A DNA stretch of 64,000 nucleotides, from the NCBI RefSeq assembly GCF_019972155.1, contig NZ_BOVL01000024.1:1-64000 (forward strand), in the 5' to 3' direction. The stretch comes from Bradyrhizobium sp. RD5-C2 (GTDB taxonomy: Bacteria; Pseudomonadota; Alphaproteobacteria; Rhizobiales; Xanthobacteraceae). The notes beneath the pieces are model-generated. The model was not told the DNA's origin, searched no databases, and saw only the letters and a list, made by a program, of their open reading frames with translations. Positions 7,601 through 15,695 of the stretch are shown here, one piece after another. The stretch's first letter is position 1; the number at the start of each line of letters is the position of its first letter. A program made the translations under genes and the position numbers.

Positions 7601-10377
7601 CTCAACCCCTGAGGGCCGAAGCGTTACACGGTGCCAGCCGATACTGCCGTTCAAAGAGCCGCAACAAGCAGGGGGCCGATATCGCTCGCGGTGGCATCGA
7701 TTTGCCGATCCCTATTGGAGCGCTATTCGTCGAAGAGTGGATTTATGAATTCGGGCTCCTCGACGAATTCGCGGTCAATGCCTATTGGTCCGGCGATTAT
7801 GAAGGCTGCATCGACGCCTGCCTTCGCATCCTTCAAATTCCATCGATCGATGAGGGTGTGAAGAGACGCGTAGAGGACAATCTGCGTTTTGCAAAGGACC
7901 GGATTTCCGAAAGGGTCAGGCTTGCGGATGCACCCCCGCAGCCCGGCGCAACGCGTCTTCTTCCCAAAGTGCTGATAGCAATCCTCGCAAAGAGCAAAGC
8001 CGGCCATCTGCCGTTGTACCTGGAATGCATTGAGGCGCTCGACTATCCGCCGGATCGCATTGCGGTTCACGTCCGAACCAACAACAATCAAGATGACACC
8101 GCCAACATTCTCCGGGACTGGATCAAACGGGTTGGACGGCGATACTCGCACGTAGAACTCGACGACAGCGACGCAGCCGAACGGGTCGAGGAGTTTGCCG
8201 ACCACGAGTGGAATGCTACTCGTTTTTCTGTGCTAGGGCGGATCCGTCAGCACAGCATGAACCGGACTCTGGTCCTGGGATGCGACTACTATCTCGTGGT
8301 CGACGTCGACAACTATCTGCGCCCCTCCACCCTACGAAGCCTCGTAGATTTGAATCGTCCGATCGTAGCGCCGCTGCTCAAATGCGTGGACGAAGACAGG
8401 CCGCTGTACTCAAATTATCACCAGAAGATCGACGCGAACGGATATTTTCTACCCAGCGACGAATACAACAACATCCTGGGCCGCTCCTCGCCAGGGCTCT
8501 ACGAGGTACCTGTCGTCCATTGCACATATCTGGTTCGCGCAGACGCGATACCGCATTTGACCTACGATGATGGTTCGGGTCGGTATGAATACGTGATATT
8601 TTCCCATAGCGCGCGTCGCGCGGGCATTTCGCAAACGTTGGACACTCGCGAGATTTACGGATGGTTGACGTTTGCGTCCGATGGGGAGGCAATTCGGCCG
8701 CTGGTTGCTGGAGAATTTGCGGCAAAACTATCACTGGAGACACAGAGCAAGGAGACTGTTCCGGCTAGCAATGGAAAACGGACGATACGATTGAAGGAAT
8801 ATCCTGCGAACGTATCCTTGTCGCACACGCCTTCAGATGAGTACGTCGAAAGCCGAAAGCACACCCTCGTCCGGAAGCCATATCTCATGGAGACTGACGC
8901 GCTCGGCTTCATTCGCGGGTCACAGTCTCCGGCTACGGCGGCTCGAACTGTGATCGTTCTCGGCGACAGTGTGGTCGAGGGCATGTATCTCGACCCCGAT
9001 GACCGGTTTTGCGCCAAGCTCGAGACAATTCTGCGTAGCGAGAGTGCTCTGGACGTCATAGTGAGAAACGGAGGGTACAGCGGAGCGACCACTCTCCATA
9101 TGCTGAATCTGTTCCTCAACAAGATCATACCGCTCAAGCCGGACGTCGTCATTCTGATGACGGGAATTGTGGATGTGGATGTCGCGGGTCTTGAGGCCAG
9201 TTTCTGGAGCCGCGATTGTTGGCTCGAGCCGATCGTCGACCTCAACACGAACAACTCGTGGCGCGACCAAAACTTGCTTTCCGTACCGAGCGTCGCGGAT
9301 CGTCGTCGGCTACTCGATCTCTTTTCCCTCGCGGCGCGATCGTTTGGCATCGAGTTTTGGTTTGCGACCATTCCCCATCTGCGAGGCGAACGTATCGGTC
9401 CAGCCGTGGCCCGAACCCGCGCGTTGGTCAACGAAACCACTCGCGCGGCCGCTCGTGCCGGAAAACATATCTTGTGCGATTTGGAAGCGCGATTAGCCGG
9501 CCGCACTGACATTTTTCAAGACGCTTTTCACCTAAATCCAGTCGGCGCCGAGGCTGCGGCTCGCTCGATCGTATCAGATGGTTTGGGTACATTCCTGCTG
9601 GCGAAGGGGGCAAACACGCAACCTCGAGCAGCGCAAGGAAACAAGCAATCAACGAATGACATCCAGGTCATCAATTTGGACCGAAGCGCGGCCCGCTGGG
9701 ATAAGTTCAAATCTCGCAACGCCAAACTCAGCAACGTTGAGCGAGTTTCAGCGATCGATGGCAGCAAGCTGGATCGCTCACGGCTCGAACGGGAGGGGCT
9801 CATTGCCCCCGGACTTGACTACAGTGCGGGAGCCTTGGGTTGCGCGCTCTCTCACATAACCCTTTGGCAAAAGGCGGCGTCTCAAGACCAGCCTTTGACG
9901 ATTTTCGAGGACGACGCGCTTAGTCATCCTGCATTCGATGAGCACCGATTGTCGGTGCTGGCACAGATGCCCAGCGATTGGGATATAATCTTGTGGGGTT
10001 TCATTTACGATCCACTTTATCTCTGGATCGATCTTGGATTTTCCGCCTCGGAGCTTCGGTTCTACGATCGAAGCGAACCGTTTTCCTGGAGTGATACTCC
10101 GGACGGCCCACCAACTTATCGCCCCTACCGGCTCAGGCACGCCTACGGAATACAGGCATACTCGATTAGCCCACGCGGAGCGCGGCGCTTCCTGGGAAGC
10201 GTGCTGCCGCTCAAGAAGCAGCTCGTACCGTTTCCTGGAACACCGATCGTCGATGAGGACCAAGGGATCGATGGAGCCATGAACCTGGCGTATCCCACGA
10301 TGCAAAGCTACGTCTGCATCCCTCCCCTGGTGGTTCAGCGTGACGATGGTGTCAGCGACCGGCTGAGCACCAAATAG
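4690..10377 (+). CDS. Giant multidomain glycosyltransferase with procollagen-galactosyltransferase-like halves
   Basis: 1,895 residues, with TTG at 4690 or GTG at 4696 as start. Domains in order: GT2 of the SunS-like type (8-170; FNDADM 95-100); TPR-like helices (180-370); beta-propeller like GH43/GH130 glycosidase folds (380-655; EDIRLF 466-471, EKNWMP 524-529); second GT2 (705-870; IDADDA 792-797); TPR (880-1065); a domain resembling the N-terminal half of COLGALT/GLT25D (1092-1345; DVDN 1205-1208, VPVVHCTYLV 1273-1282); SGNH hydrolase (1420-1635; GDS with Ser1427, and D1611/H1614); GT25 domain (1658-1880; INLDR 1661-1665, FEDD 1739-1742). No membrane segment or signal is visible, so it should act in the cytoplasm. 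Animal collagen galactosyltransferases have the same GT-N plus GT25 pair. The divergent neighbour is a giant Gly-X-Thr protein, so a role in glycosylating it is the leading inference. Acceptor and sugar are unknown. Confidence 0.88.
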   Translation: MAVAENKRLCLNMIVKNEMANLERCLSAVADHIFCWVICDTGSSDGTQDFIRTFFARRNLPGEIHTIPFHDFGQARNEALDRACASKLDFDYVLFNDADMEFIVDDAKFRQSLAGPGYRLLQRASGGLSYWNTRLVRRDSGSRYIGVTHEYIDVPGDVVELHGAWYIDHASGANRGDKSERDIRLLEAALEREPDNARYWFYLAWSYRDAGQYAKSAATFAKRAEMEGWDEEAWMARLQHARCLRDMGDEDAFVSKALEAFKQRPTRAEPLYDLARYYRERGRHETSLHFSELGLSIPAPESDILFIETDVYQTGLHEEFSIAANYSQDAARWDRGYSICNGLALNRAIPDDPRELARANLFFYLQSAQQLFESFSAQPVHYDVPTGYRPTNPSVSRHGDDLYLVQRAVNFRLLEDGTYETDSGDPIRTRNFLLRLDTNLGVQTSAEILPPADFPIAQFEEVQGLEDIRLFSWNGSLWGSSCVRELNAEGWCEQLIARIEQRSSSETRLTDWRVLRPEGPRLHEKNWMPQANGTSLRFVYSCGPTKIVNDRGELVSESDAAFAVEQFRGGTPLVEFDHGWLALVHEVQWQNDRRFYQHRFVWFDRDNRLRRLSRPFFFKDKGVEFAAGLAWHPDGRRLLVSYGVADSESWIASIDATEVRSTLESDPASRPKASAVSPPLPSENTPRSEQHVAKEPRLPQRVGKSIGLCMIVKNEAAVIDRCLDSVRPLIDYVLIEDTGSTDGTQEVIRQWLDRNGLAGEVVDEPWRDFAYNRSHALACLRRRPDVDYAFIIDADDALTIEPGFDVAGFKSGMSADLYDAAINHNGIRHYRPHICSNKKEFYFRGVLHEFVEAPADAVGRETAPGLAIQIGGGGARSQDPQKYRKDAALLERALQSETDAFLRSRYTFYLAQSYRDCNEPEKALPHYLARAEMGFWQEEVFISLYSAARLKEALAHADDDVIAAYQRATDAQPLRAEALHGASRYCRSKSRNKQGADIARGGIDLPIPIGALFVEEWIYEFGLLDEFAVNAYWSGDYEGCIDACLRILQIPSIDEGVKRRVEDNLRFAKDRISERVRLADAPPQPGATRLLPKVLIAILAKSKAGHLPLYLECIEALDYPPDRIAVHVRTNNNQDDTANILRDWIKRVGRRYSHVELDDSDAAERVEEFADHEWNATRFSVLGRIRQHSMNRTLVLGCDYYLVVDVDNYLRPSTLRSLVDLNRPIVAPLLKCVDEDRPLYSNYHQKIDANGYFLPSDEYNNILGRSSPGLYEVPVVHCTYLVRADAIPHLTYDDGSGRYEYVIFSHSARRAGISQTLDTREIYGWLTFASDGEAIRPLVAGEFAAKLSLETQSKETVPASNGKRTIRLKEYPANVSLSHTPSDEYVESRKHTLVRKPYLMETDALGFIRGSQSPATAARTVIVLGDSVVEGMYLDPDDRFCAKLETILRSESALDVIVRNGGYSGATTLHMLNLFLNKIIPLKPDVVILMTGIVDVDVAGLEASFWSRDCWLEPIVDLNTNNSWRDQNLLSVPSVADRRRLLDLFSLAARSFGIEFWFATIPHLRGERIGPAVARTRALVNETTRAAARAGKHILCDLEARLAGRTDIFQDAFHLNPVGAEAAARSIVSDGLGTFLLAKGANTQPRAAQGNKQSTNDIQVINLDRSAARWDKFKSRNAKLSNVERVSAIDGSKLDRSRLEREGLIAPGLDYSAGALGCALSHITLWQKAASQDQPLTIFEDDALSHPAFDEHRLSVLAQMPSDWDIILWGFIYDPLYLWIDLGFSASELRFYDRSEPFSWSDTPDGPPTYRPYRLRHAYGIQAYSISPRGARRFLGSVLPLKKQLVPFPGTPIVDEDQGIDGAMNLAYPTMQSYVCIPPLVVQRDDGVSDRLSTK

Positions 10378-10411
10378 TCGCGAGTACCATCAACTTGACG
10401 CAATTTCCGGA

Positions 10412-11011
10412 ATGGCCTGGATAAAGCGAGCCCAATTTCTCGATCGAGAGAAAGTAGACGTCTTGACACTGCAAAACGTCCCTTTGTTGGAAGTTCAAGC
10501 TCGGTGGGGCTACAGCGAGTTGACAGATTCTCCGGCCGCTCGGCACTATTCTGACCTGGCGCATCTCGCCGCAAAGCGATTGAGTGGGACATCATTCGAG
10601 CAGCTCTCTGAAGCCGAACTATATGAACTTGCCTTTGGCGCGGCGTGCGCGAGGCCCGTCCTGCTCGCATTTCTAACCGGCGTAATTTCGTTCGACGTTG
10701 TCGAGATCGGACGGGCCCGATTAGGCTCGATGTTCGTGCCTCCAAATGTGTGGGATCCCGAAAGCGAGGGACGTTTCATTTCGTTCGAGGAATACATGGA
10801 AACCACGAGCCTCGATCTCGATGATCCTCGAAGCGTACTTCCCAGGGGAACGAGCTATGAATTTCCCGCGGATCCGATTACGTTTGGTCGCTCGTTTAGC
10901 TTTCCGATATTGATCGACGGCTTTCACCGCGCTGCCGGCTTCTGGAAGTACGGTCCGCCGGACGGAAAACTGCTCGCCTACTTTCCGTCAGCTCTGCTGG
11001 TAGAGGATTGA
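10412..11011 (+). CDS. Hypothetical protein, 199 residues, downstream of the giant glycosyltransferase
   Basis: Starts 35 nt after the glycosyltransferase stop, so cotranscription is likely. I do not recognise the family as a whole. Near the C-terminus the segment IDGFHRAAGFWK resembles the DGxHR signature of ParB/sulfiredoxin-fold domains, preceded by a Pro/Asp-rich segment (FPADPITFG), which also fits that fold. No signal peptide or membrane helix is visible. It might be an NTP-using accessory enzyme, but the resemblance is short and the call is weak. Confidence 0.6.
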   Translation: MAWIKRAQFLDREKVDVLTLQNVPLLEVQARWGYSELTDSPAARHYSDLAHLAAKRLSGTSFEQLSEAELYELAFGAACARPVLLAFLTGVISFDVVEIGRARLGSMFVPPNVWDPESEGRFISFEEYMETTSLDLDDPRSVLPRGTSYEFPADPITFGRSFSFPILIDGFHRAAGFWKYGPPDGKLLAYFPSALLVED

Positions 11012-11103
11012 ATTTTCACTGGCACAGTTTCGACGCTTGGATGCTCGCCAGGAAAGGCGCACCATGCAGCTCCATTGCCAGGCGCTACGCAAGAAGCCTG
11101 ACT

Positions 11104-11535
11104 TCATTGCAGTGAGATCGTCAGCCCGCCCAGATTTGCCGCAAACTCCAGGCCTGCTTTCGGCCCTTTGAGCATGAGCAGAACGCCGTGCTCATTTCGC
11201 ATACTCACACCGCCGACGCCGGCGGCCCATGCGCCGCCTCCGCCGACCAGCGTATAGCTGCCGGCGAAATCGTTGACTTCCCTGATGCCGGAGGCGGTGC
11301 CTTCCAGCCACGTCACCGATGCGCCCGCGCTGACGCCGAGGCTGAAGCCGGACACGATGAACCGATGGTGCCGCCCACGGTAGGTGAGCGTGCCGCTCCC
11401 GCCGCCGCCACCCACGACGAGCGCCGCCTTCACGAACTTGACTTGGACGTGGCCGGTCGCCTGCGCAAAGCACGGCGCAACCAGCAGAACCATCGCGACA
11501 AGCGCCAGTATGACGGGACGGATGCCTCGCATCAT
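11104..11535 (-). CDS. Exported glycine-rich beta protein (possible EipA/DUF1134-like)
   Basis: 143 residues. A clear Sec signal peptide ends near CFAQA (residues 22-26). The mature part has the pattern GTLTYRG, FIVSGFSLG, DFAGSYTLVGGGGAWAAGVGG, GVLLMLKGP and LGGLTISLQ, typical of a small periplasmic beta-barrel fold. It is paralogous to the protein at 19276-19710, which shares every one of these blocks. A DUF1134/EipA relationship is possible but not certain. It is the last gene of the DUF3300-DUF2950 transcription unit (17-nt gap), so it is probably an envelope protein expressed with them. Confidence 0.75.
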   Translation of the reverse strand: MMRGIRPVILALVAMVLLVAPCFAQATGHVQVKFVKAALVVGGGGGSGTLTYRGRHHRFIVSGFSLGVSAGASVTWLEGTASGIREVNDFAGSYTLVGGGGAWAAGVGGVSMRNEHGVLLMLKGPKAGLEFAANLGGLTISLQ

Positions 11536-11551
11536 TGCAGCCCCTCTTCGC

Positions 11552-12484
11552 TCAAGGATTTGTAGGGTCGACTTTCTTCCAGGTCTGATCCGGATCGAAG
11601 GCGATCATGCGCTTGGCGAGGAAATCGGTGCGTGAACCGAGGTCCTTTTGGTAGACAGTGCCGGCGTGGTTGACCAGGAAGGTCATGACGCCGGAATTGC
11701 CGTACTCGGCGGGCCAGGCGACCAGTGCAAATCCGCCGATCATCTTGCCCTTCACGACATAGTTCAGCGCACCGCCCGGAGCATCGGAGCCCTGCGCTTT
11801 CAGGATCCGATAGTAGTATCCGTGGTACGGCTCGGCCTGCTCGCCGACCTTGTAGCCTTCCGCCGCGGCCTGTGCTGCCAGCTCACCGAGCGGGCTCGGG
11901 TCCTTGTCGTCGCGCCAGAACAATCCGTCGGTCTTGCCTGGGCTGCTGACGATGCGCTGGGCATAGGTGCCGACGCCCTCGCCGCGATCCTTCTCGGCAT
12001 ATTCATTCTGCGCGTCGACATAGGCGAGACTGGTCTGGATCGCAGCAAGCTCGTTGCGGCCGATCCTGCGGTAGAGGACTTCGCGACGTCCCGCGGCCGC
12101 GTCAAAACTCCAGCCGTCCTGGTTGTTGACGAGGGGGATCGGGAACGGGAAATCGTCCGGCCCCAGAATCAGGGTAGCCTTCTTGTTGCCATCGGCCTTG
12201 ATCGAATGCCTGGCGTCGTAGGCCGACAGGAAGCGCTCTCGCGCATTTGCGTCGGCGACATCGTCGCCGGACTCGATGATATCAGCAGCATCGCGGCCCA
12301 GCACCTTCAGCATGGCCCGGCTCGTGCCGGTTTTGACGGCGGTTGCCAGCGCGGACGCCGCGTCCTCCGGATTGGGGAAGCCCTGCTGGGCGCGAACCGG
12401 AGAGAGGAGCAAGGCGAATGCTGCTGCCGCCGCGATGCCGATCCAAGCCAGGCGATCCAATCGCAAGTACGAAGTGCCTGTCAT
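11552..12484 (-). CDS. DUF2950 family exported protein
   Basis: 310 residues with an N-terminal hydrophobic segment ending around PVRAQ (28-32). DUF2950 features are visible: a QGFPNPEDAASALA start, PYHGYYYRILKAQG, GGFALVAWPAEYGNSGVMTFLVN and a C-terminal YQKDLG segment. It overlaps the upstream DUF3300 gene by 4 nt (ATGA), so the two are translationally coupled, and these two families are known to occur as neighbours. The biochemical role is unknown; location should be periplasm or envelope. Confidence 0.85.
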   Translation of the reverse strand: MTGTSYLRLDRLAWIGIAAAAAFALLLSPVRAQQGFPNPEDAASALATAVKTGTSRAMLKVLGRDAADIIESGDDVADANARERFLSAYDARHSIKADGNKKATLILGPDDFPFPIPLVNNQDGWSFDAAAGRREVLYRRIGRNELAAIQTSLAYVDAQNEYAEKDRGEGVGTYAQRIVSSPGKTDGLFWRDDKDPSPLGELAAQAAAEGYKVGEQAEPYHGYYYRILKAQGSDAPGGALNYVVKGKMIGGFALVAWPAEYGNSGVMTFLVNHAGTVYQKDLGSRTDFLAKRMIAFDPDQTWKKVDPTNP

Positions 12485-14193
12485 CGTGATGCCTCCGACG
12501 AGGATGGAATCTTCGCACCGGCGGCAAGCCAGTCGTGGTAGCTGCGGAACTTGAGGCCGAGCCTGTCGTAATAGACCCTGAGATAGCCATCGGCGCCGCG
12601 TGTCACCGCCGCCGGCATCACTCGCTCGACTTCCTGCGCCATCACGCCGACATAGGCCTTGTTGCTGCCGAGATAGCTGAAGCGATAATAGCCGATGCCG
12701 TTGGCGAGATACCCAAGCAGTTCGATGTCGTGCTTGAGCGCGATGTCGGAACGCCGTCCACCGCCGCCACCACCGCGGAACCCGCCACCTCCTCCGCCAC
12801 CTCGGACGCCACCTCCGCCGCCTCCGCCGCCACCGCGACCGGCGAAGCTTGCGCCGCCGCCGCGCGGCATGCTGGCCATGCTCGATCGCCCGCGCGCCGA
12901 TGCCGCCGCGGCTGCCCGTCCGGACGACACGTTCATGGCGCCGCCACGACTGCCACCGCCACCGCGATTAGCCGCCGCGGCGCGGTTACCGGTGCTGCCG
13001 CGGTTGGCGGCCTTTGCGCGATCGCCGCCGCCCTTGGCCTTGTTGCCGGCACCGGCGCGGTCGCCACCCTTGGCACGATCGGCCGCACTCGCACGGTCAC
13101 CGCCTTTCGTGCGATCTCCGGCGCGGTCACCTCCACGATCCCCAGCGCGATCACCCGCACGGTCTCCGGCGCGATCGCCGCCGCGGTCTCCTGCCCGGTC
13201 TCCTGCCCGATCTGCGCCACCCGCGCGATCGCCGCCCGGGTTGAGAACCTGCTGACCGTCGCGGCCGCGATAGTTCATCCGGTCGCTGACGCCGGCACGA
13301 TTGTTGTTGCCGCCGAAGCGCTGCTGGACGCTGCTGTTGTTGTAGCGCACGCCCCCGCGATGCGCGGAATTGTGCTGCCAGCCGTTCGCGATATTGTTGG
13401 TTCTGTTGAAATGGTTCACATAGACGTTGCGATTGCCCCAGTTGCAGCCGCCGCCCCAATAATTGCCCCACCGTCCGATCGCCCATCCGGCGCCGAAGGC
13501 AAGGCCGGTCGCGATCACACCTGCGCCGATATAGGACGGATAGCCGAAATAATACGGCGGGTATTCAGCATAGGGCCACGCGCCGTAGACCGTGGCGGGA
13601 TCGTAATAGGGTACGTAGACCGTGTCCGGATCGGTCTGCTCGACGACGATAACCTGCTTGTTCTCCTGGGTCTGGACGCTGACTTTCTGCTGCTTGGTCG
13701 TCACCAGCTTGTTGTTCGCCTGCGCCTTGCTGCGCAGCCGCTGGATCGCATCCATGACGTCGGCCTGTTGGGCCAGCACGGCGTCACCCAGATTCTTCGT
13801 CCAGTCGATTTTGTCGCTCATCATCGAGAGCACGTCGGCGGTACTCGCGAGTGCCTTCACGCTGTCATCCCAGGCCTGCTTGTCGACCTCGGCTTTCAGC
13901 GCGTCGCCCTTCAGGCTCTTGCGTTCCTTCAGCCAGCGATCGGCTTGCACGACTTCGAGCGGATAGGTCGAGGCCGCCAGCACATTGGCCAGCAGCGAGT
14001 CCGGATAAAGCGCGATCGGCGCCACCAGGGCTTCCAACTGCTCCGGCTTCAAGAGCTGATCCGCCGGCTGCGCTGTTGCCGCGGCCGGCTGGCTGGCCGG
14101 AGCTGGCGGTTTGTCAGCAGTCTGCGCGAATCCGGCAGCTGATGTCACCGACACCAGCGCAACCACAAGCAGAGTCTTGCCCCAACGGACCAT
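12481..14193 (-). CDS. DUF3300 protein with Gly/Asp/Arg-rich repeat and peptidase S74-like tail
   Basis: 570 residues. ATG at 14193 is chosen because GGAGG sits 6 nt upstream; an in-frame ATG at 14211 would almost coincide with the transcription start predicted from the FixK-like box at 14250. A signal peptide (to about GFAQT) is followed by DUF3300 (about 45-240; VAPIALYPDSLLANVLAASTYP, VYVPYYDP). A low-complexity stretch (GDRAGDRGGDRAG-type repeats, then poly-Gly) fills about 310-460. The last 100 residues (SDIALKHDIELLG, YVGVMAQEVERVMPAAV) match the intramolecular-chaperone S74 tail domain usually found on phage tail fibres. That tail on a DUF3300 protein is unusual. First gene of a three-gene unit. 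Confidence 0.88.
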   Translation of the reverse strand: MVRWGKTLLVVALVSVTSAAGFAQTADKPPAPASQPAAATAQPADQLLKPEQLEALVAPIALYPDSLLANVLAASTYPLEVVQADRWLKERKSLKGDALKAEVDKQAWDDSVKALASTADVLSMMSDKIDWTKNLGDAVLAQQADVMDAIQRLRSKAQANNKLVTTKQQKVSVQTQENKQVIVVEQTDPDTVYVPYYDPATVYGAWPYAEYPPYYFGYPSYIGAGVIATGLAFGAGWAIGRWGNYWGGGCNWGNRNVYVNHFNRTNNIANGWQHNSAHRGGVRYNNSSVQQRFGGNNNRAGVSDRMNYRGRDGQQVLNPGGDRAGGADRAGDRAGDRGGDRAGDRAGDRAGDRGGDRAGDRTKGGDRASAADRAKGGDRAGAGNKAKGGGDRAKAANRGSTGNRAAAANRGGGGSRGGAMNVSSGRAAAAASARGRSSMASMPRGGGASFAGRGGGGGGGGGVRGGGGGGGFRGGGGGGRRSDIALKHDIELLGYLANGIGYYRFSYLGSNKAYVGVMAQEVERVMPAAVTRGADGYLRVYYDRLGLKFRSYHDWLAAGAKIPSSSEASR

Positions 14194-14249
14194 CGCGACC
14201 TCCATCGACACCGACGGTCGGCAGCATCCGCCACAGCCACGTCCTCCCC

Positions 14250-14263
14250 TTGATCGAGATCAA
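14250..14263. promoter_or_regulatory. FixK/FNR-type box TTGATCGAGATCAA
   Basis: Perfect TTGAT-N4-ATCAA. A class II position (centre at -41.5) predicts a minus-strand transcription start near 14215, about 22 nt before the DUF3300 start codon. Confidence 0.8.
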
Positions 14264-14293
14264 AGGAAAGCATCCTTCCGCTCAGCTTGCGGT

Positions 14294-15619
14294 TCAGCTT
14301 TGGACTTGGCTCGGCTGCCGCGATGCAAGATGAACGCGGCGATCGTGGATCAGGTTCTCGAGCCGGTGAGCCGCAACATTCACCGCGGTGACGGCACGCT
14401 CTGCCTTGTCGTCTGCGACCGGCTCCTTGCGTTGCGTCCGCAGCACCTGGTCGATTTCACGCTCGATCTCCTCCAGTTCCGATTCGAGACCGGCCGCCCG
14501 GACCCGAGGCCCGAGCGCATAGAGCGCGTCGAGCGCCTCCTGGCGGCTCGGTGTCTCGACCGGCCGAAGGAATTTCCACGCCGCCGCGAGCACGGACGCG
14601 AGCCCGCCTGCGATCATCGGCGCCAGGAAGATCGCGTTGCCCCACTGGTCGAGAAAGCTCTCCCGGGTCCCCTCAAAGACAGCTGCCGCCCCGGGATGCA
14701 CCGGCAAATAGGCGCCCGCGTCGGTGTCGGGCGTGGCGATCTGGGAAAGCCCCGGCAGCTCTGCAAGCAGGTCCCGCCGCGCATTCACGATCGATTGCGT
14801 CAGGTCGCCGATCAGGTCATTCCCGAGCTTCTTCTGCGCCACCAGATAGAACGATGTCTGCAGCGTCGTCAGGTCGTCGGCAGGAATCGGCGGCGAGCCG
14901 CGCAAGGTACCCTTCGGCACATCGAAGCTCTCATAGGCGCGCTCCTTTTCCGCGATCGCACCGGCGGACTCGATGGCGATCATCACCGGGCCGGCTCGCG
15001 CAGTGTGCGGGAAGACGTTGCGCAGCAGCGCCAGATATTTCTCGGTCAGGGGCATCACGAGCAGGATTGCCCGGACCTCCTTGGTGTCGAGGGCCCGGCG
15101 CGCGTCCGCGGGCGCCAGCGGCTTGAACGTCACGCCGGCCCGCGCCAGGTCGTACTCATCGGTCAGCACCTTGATCAGCTTCTGATTGGCTTCGGCGCCG
15201 ATCACGCCGATGGTGGCGCGCTTCAGCTCCGCCACGTCGGATATCGCAGCGCCGGGCGGCGCAATCATCAGCACGGTGGCGTGGGCCAGTACGATGACGG
15301 CCTGAGCCTGAGAGAGATCGCCGACATCCCCACGTACGACGGCGAGATCGACCTTTCCGGACGCGAATGCCTGGGCGGACTCAAGCGGCCCCGGGGTCTG
15401 GACCAGGCTGAGCCTGACCGGCGCTTTCGACTGGGTGAGCTTTCCGGCGATCGCCGAGATCAGCCTGCCGGCCTCGCCATCCAGCGAGCCAACTGCAATC
15501 GTCAAGGTCGTCGGCCGCTCATACCAGCGGTAGGCCAACAAGCCAGCGCCCGCTGCCAGAAGGACAATACCCACCACCAGGGCGATGCGGAATGACCTTG
15601 GCAACCTGCCCGGATCCAC
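14294..15619 (-). CDS. TAXI-family solute-binding-like protein with C-terminal membrane anchor
   Basis: 441 residues. An N-terminal transmembrane segment (about 10-30) is followed by a periplasmic binding fold of the TRAP/TAXI type (about 36-315; TIAVGSLDGEAGRL, ASGKVDLAVVRGDVGD, LKRATIGVIGAEANQKL). A second hydrophobic segment (about 333-352) precedes a cytoplasmic helical tail (about 355-441) rich in Glu and Arg. Ordinary TAXI binding proteins are soluble and encoded with a TRAP permease; no permease gene is nearby and this one is held in the membrane at both ends. A sensing or complex-scaffold role is possible. Last gene of the unit that starts at 17802. Confidence 0.8.
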   Translation of the reverse strand: MDPGRLPRSFRIALVVGIVLLAAGAGLLAYRWYERPTTLTIAVGSLDGEAGRLISAIAGKLTQSKAPVRLSLVQTPGPLESAQAFASGKVDLAVVRGDVGDLSQAQAVIVLAHATVLMIAPPGAAISDVAELKRATIGVIGAEANQKLIKVLTDEYDLARAGVTFKPLAPADARRALDTKEVRAILLVMPLTEKYLALLRNVFPHTARAGPVMIAIESAGAIAEKERAYESFDVPKGTLRGSPPIPADDLTTLQTSFYLVAQKKLGNDLIGDLTQSIVNARRDLLAELPGLSQIATPDTDAGAYLPVHPGAAAVFEGTRESFLDQWGNAIFLAPMIAGGLASVLAAAWKFLRPVETPSRQEALDALYALGPRVRAAGLESELEEIEREIDQVLRTQRKEPVADDKAERAVTAVNVAAHRLENLIHDRRVHLASRQPSQVQS

Positions 15620-15695
15620 GGCGCGCTACCCAATCGGTCCGGCGTCAGCACGCAACAGTGCGGCGGCGCTGAGCCAGCGCGGGGAGCGGACACCT

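Noticed and set aside
12535..14142. A 535-residue plus-strand frame opposite the DUF3300 gene
   Set aside because: It is an antisense shadow of a Gly/Ala-rich gene; the minus strand has signal peptide, DUF3300 and S74 tail.
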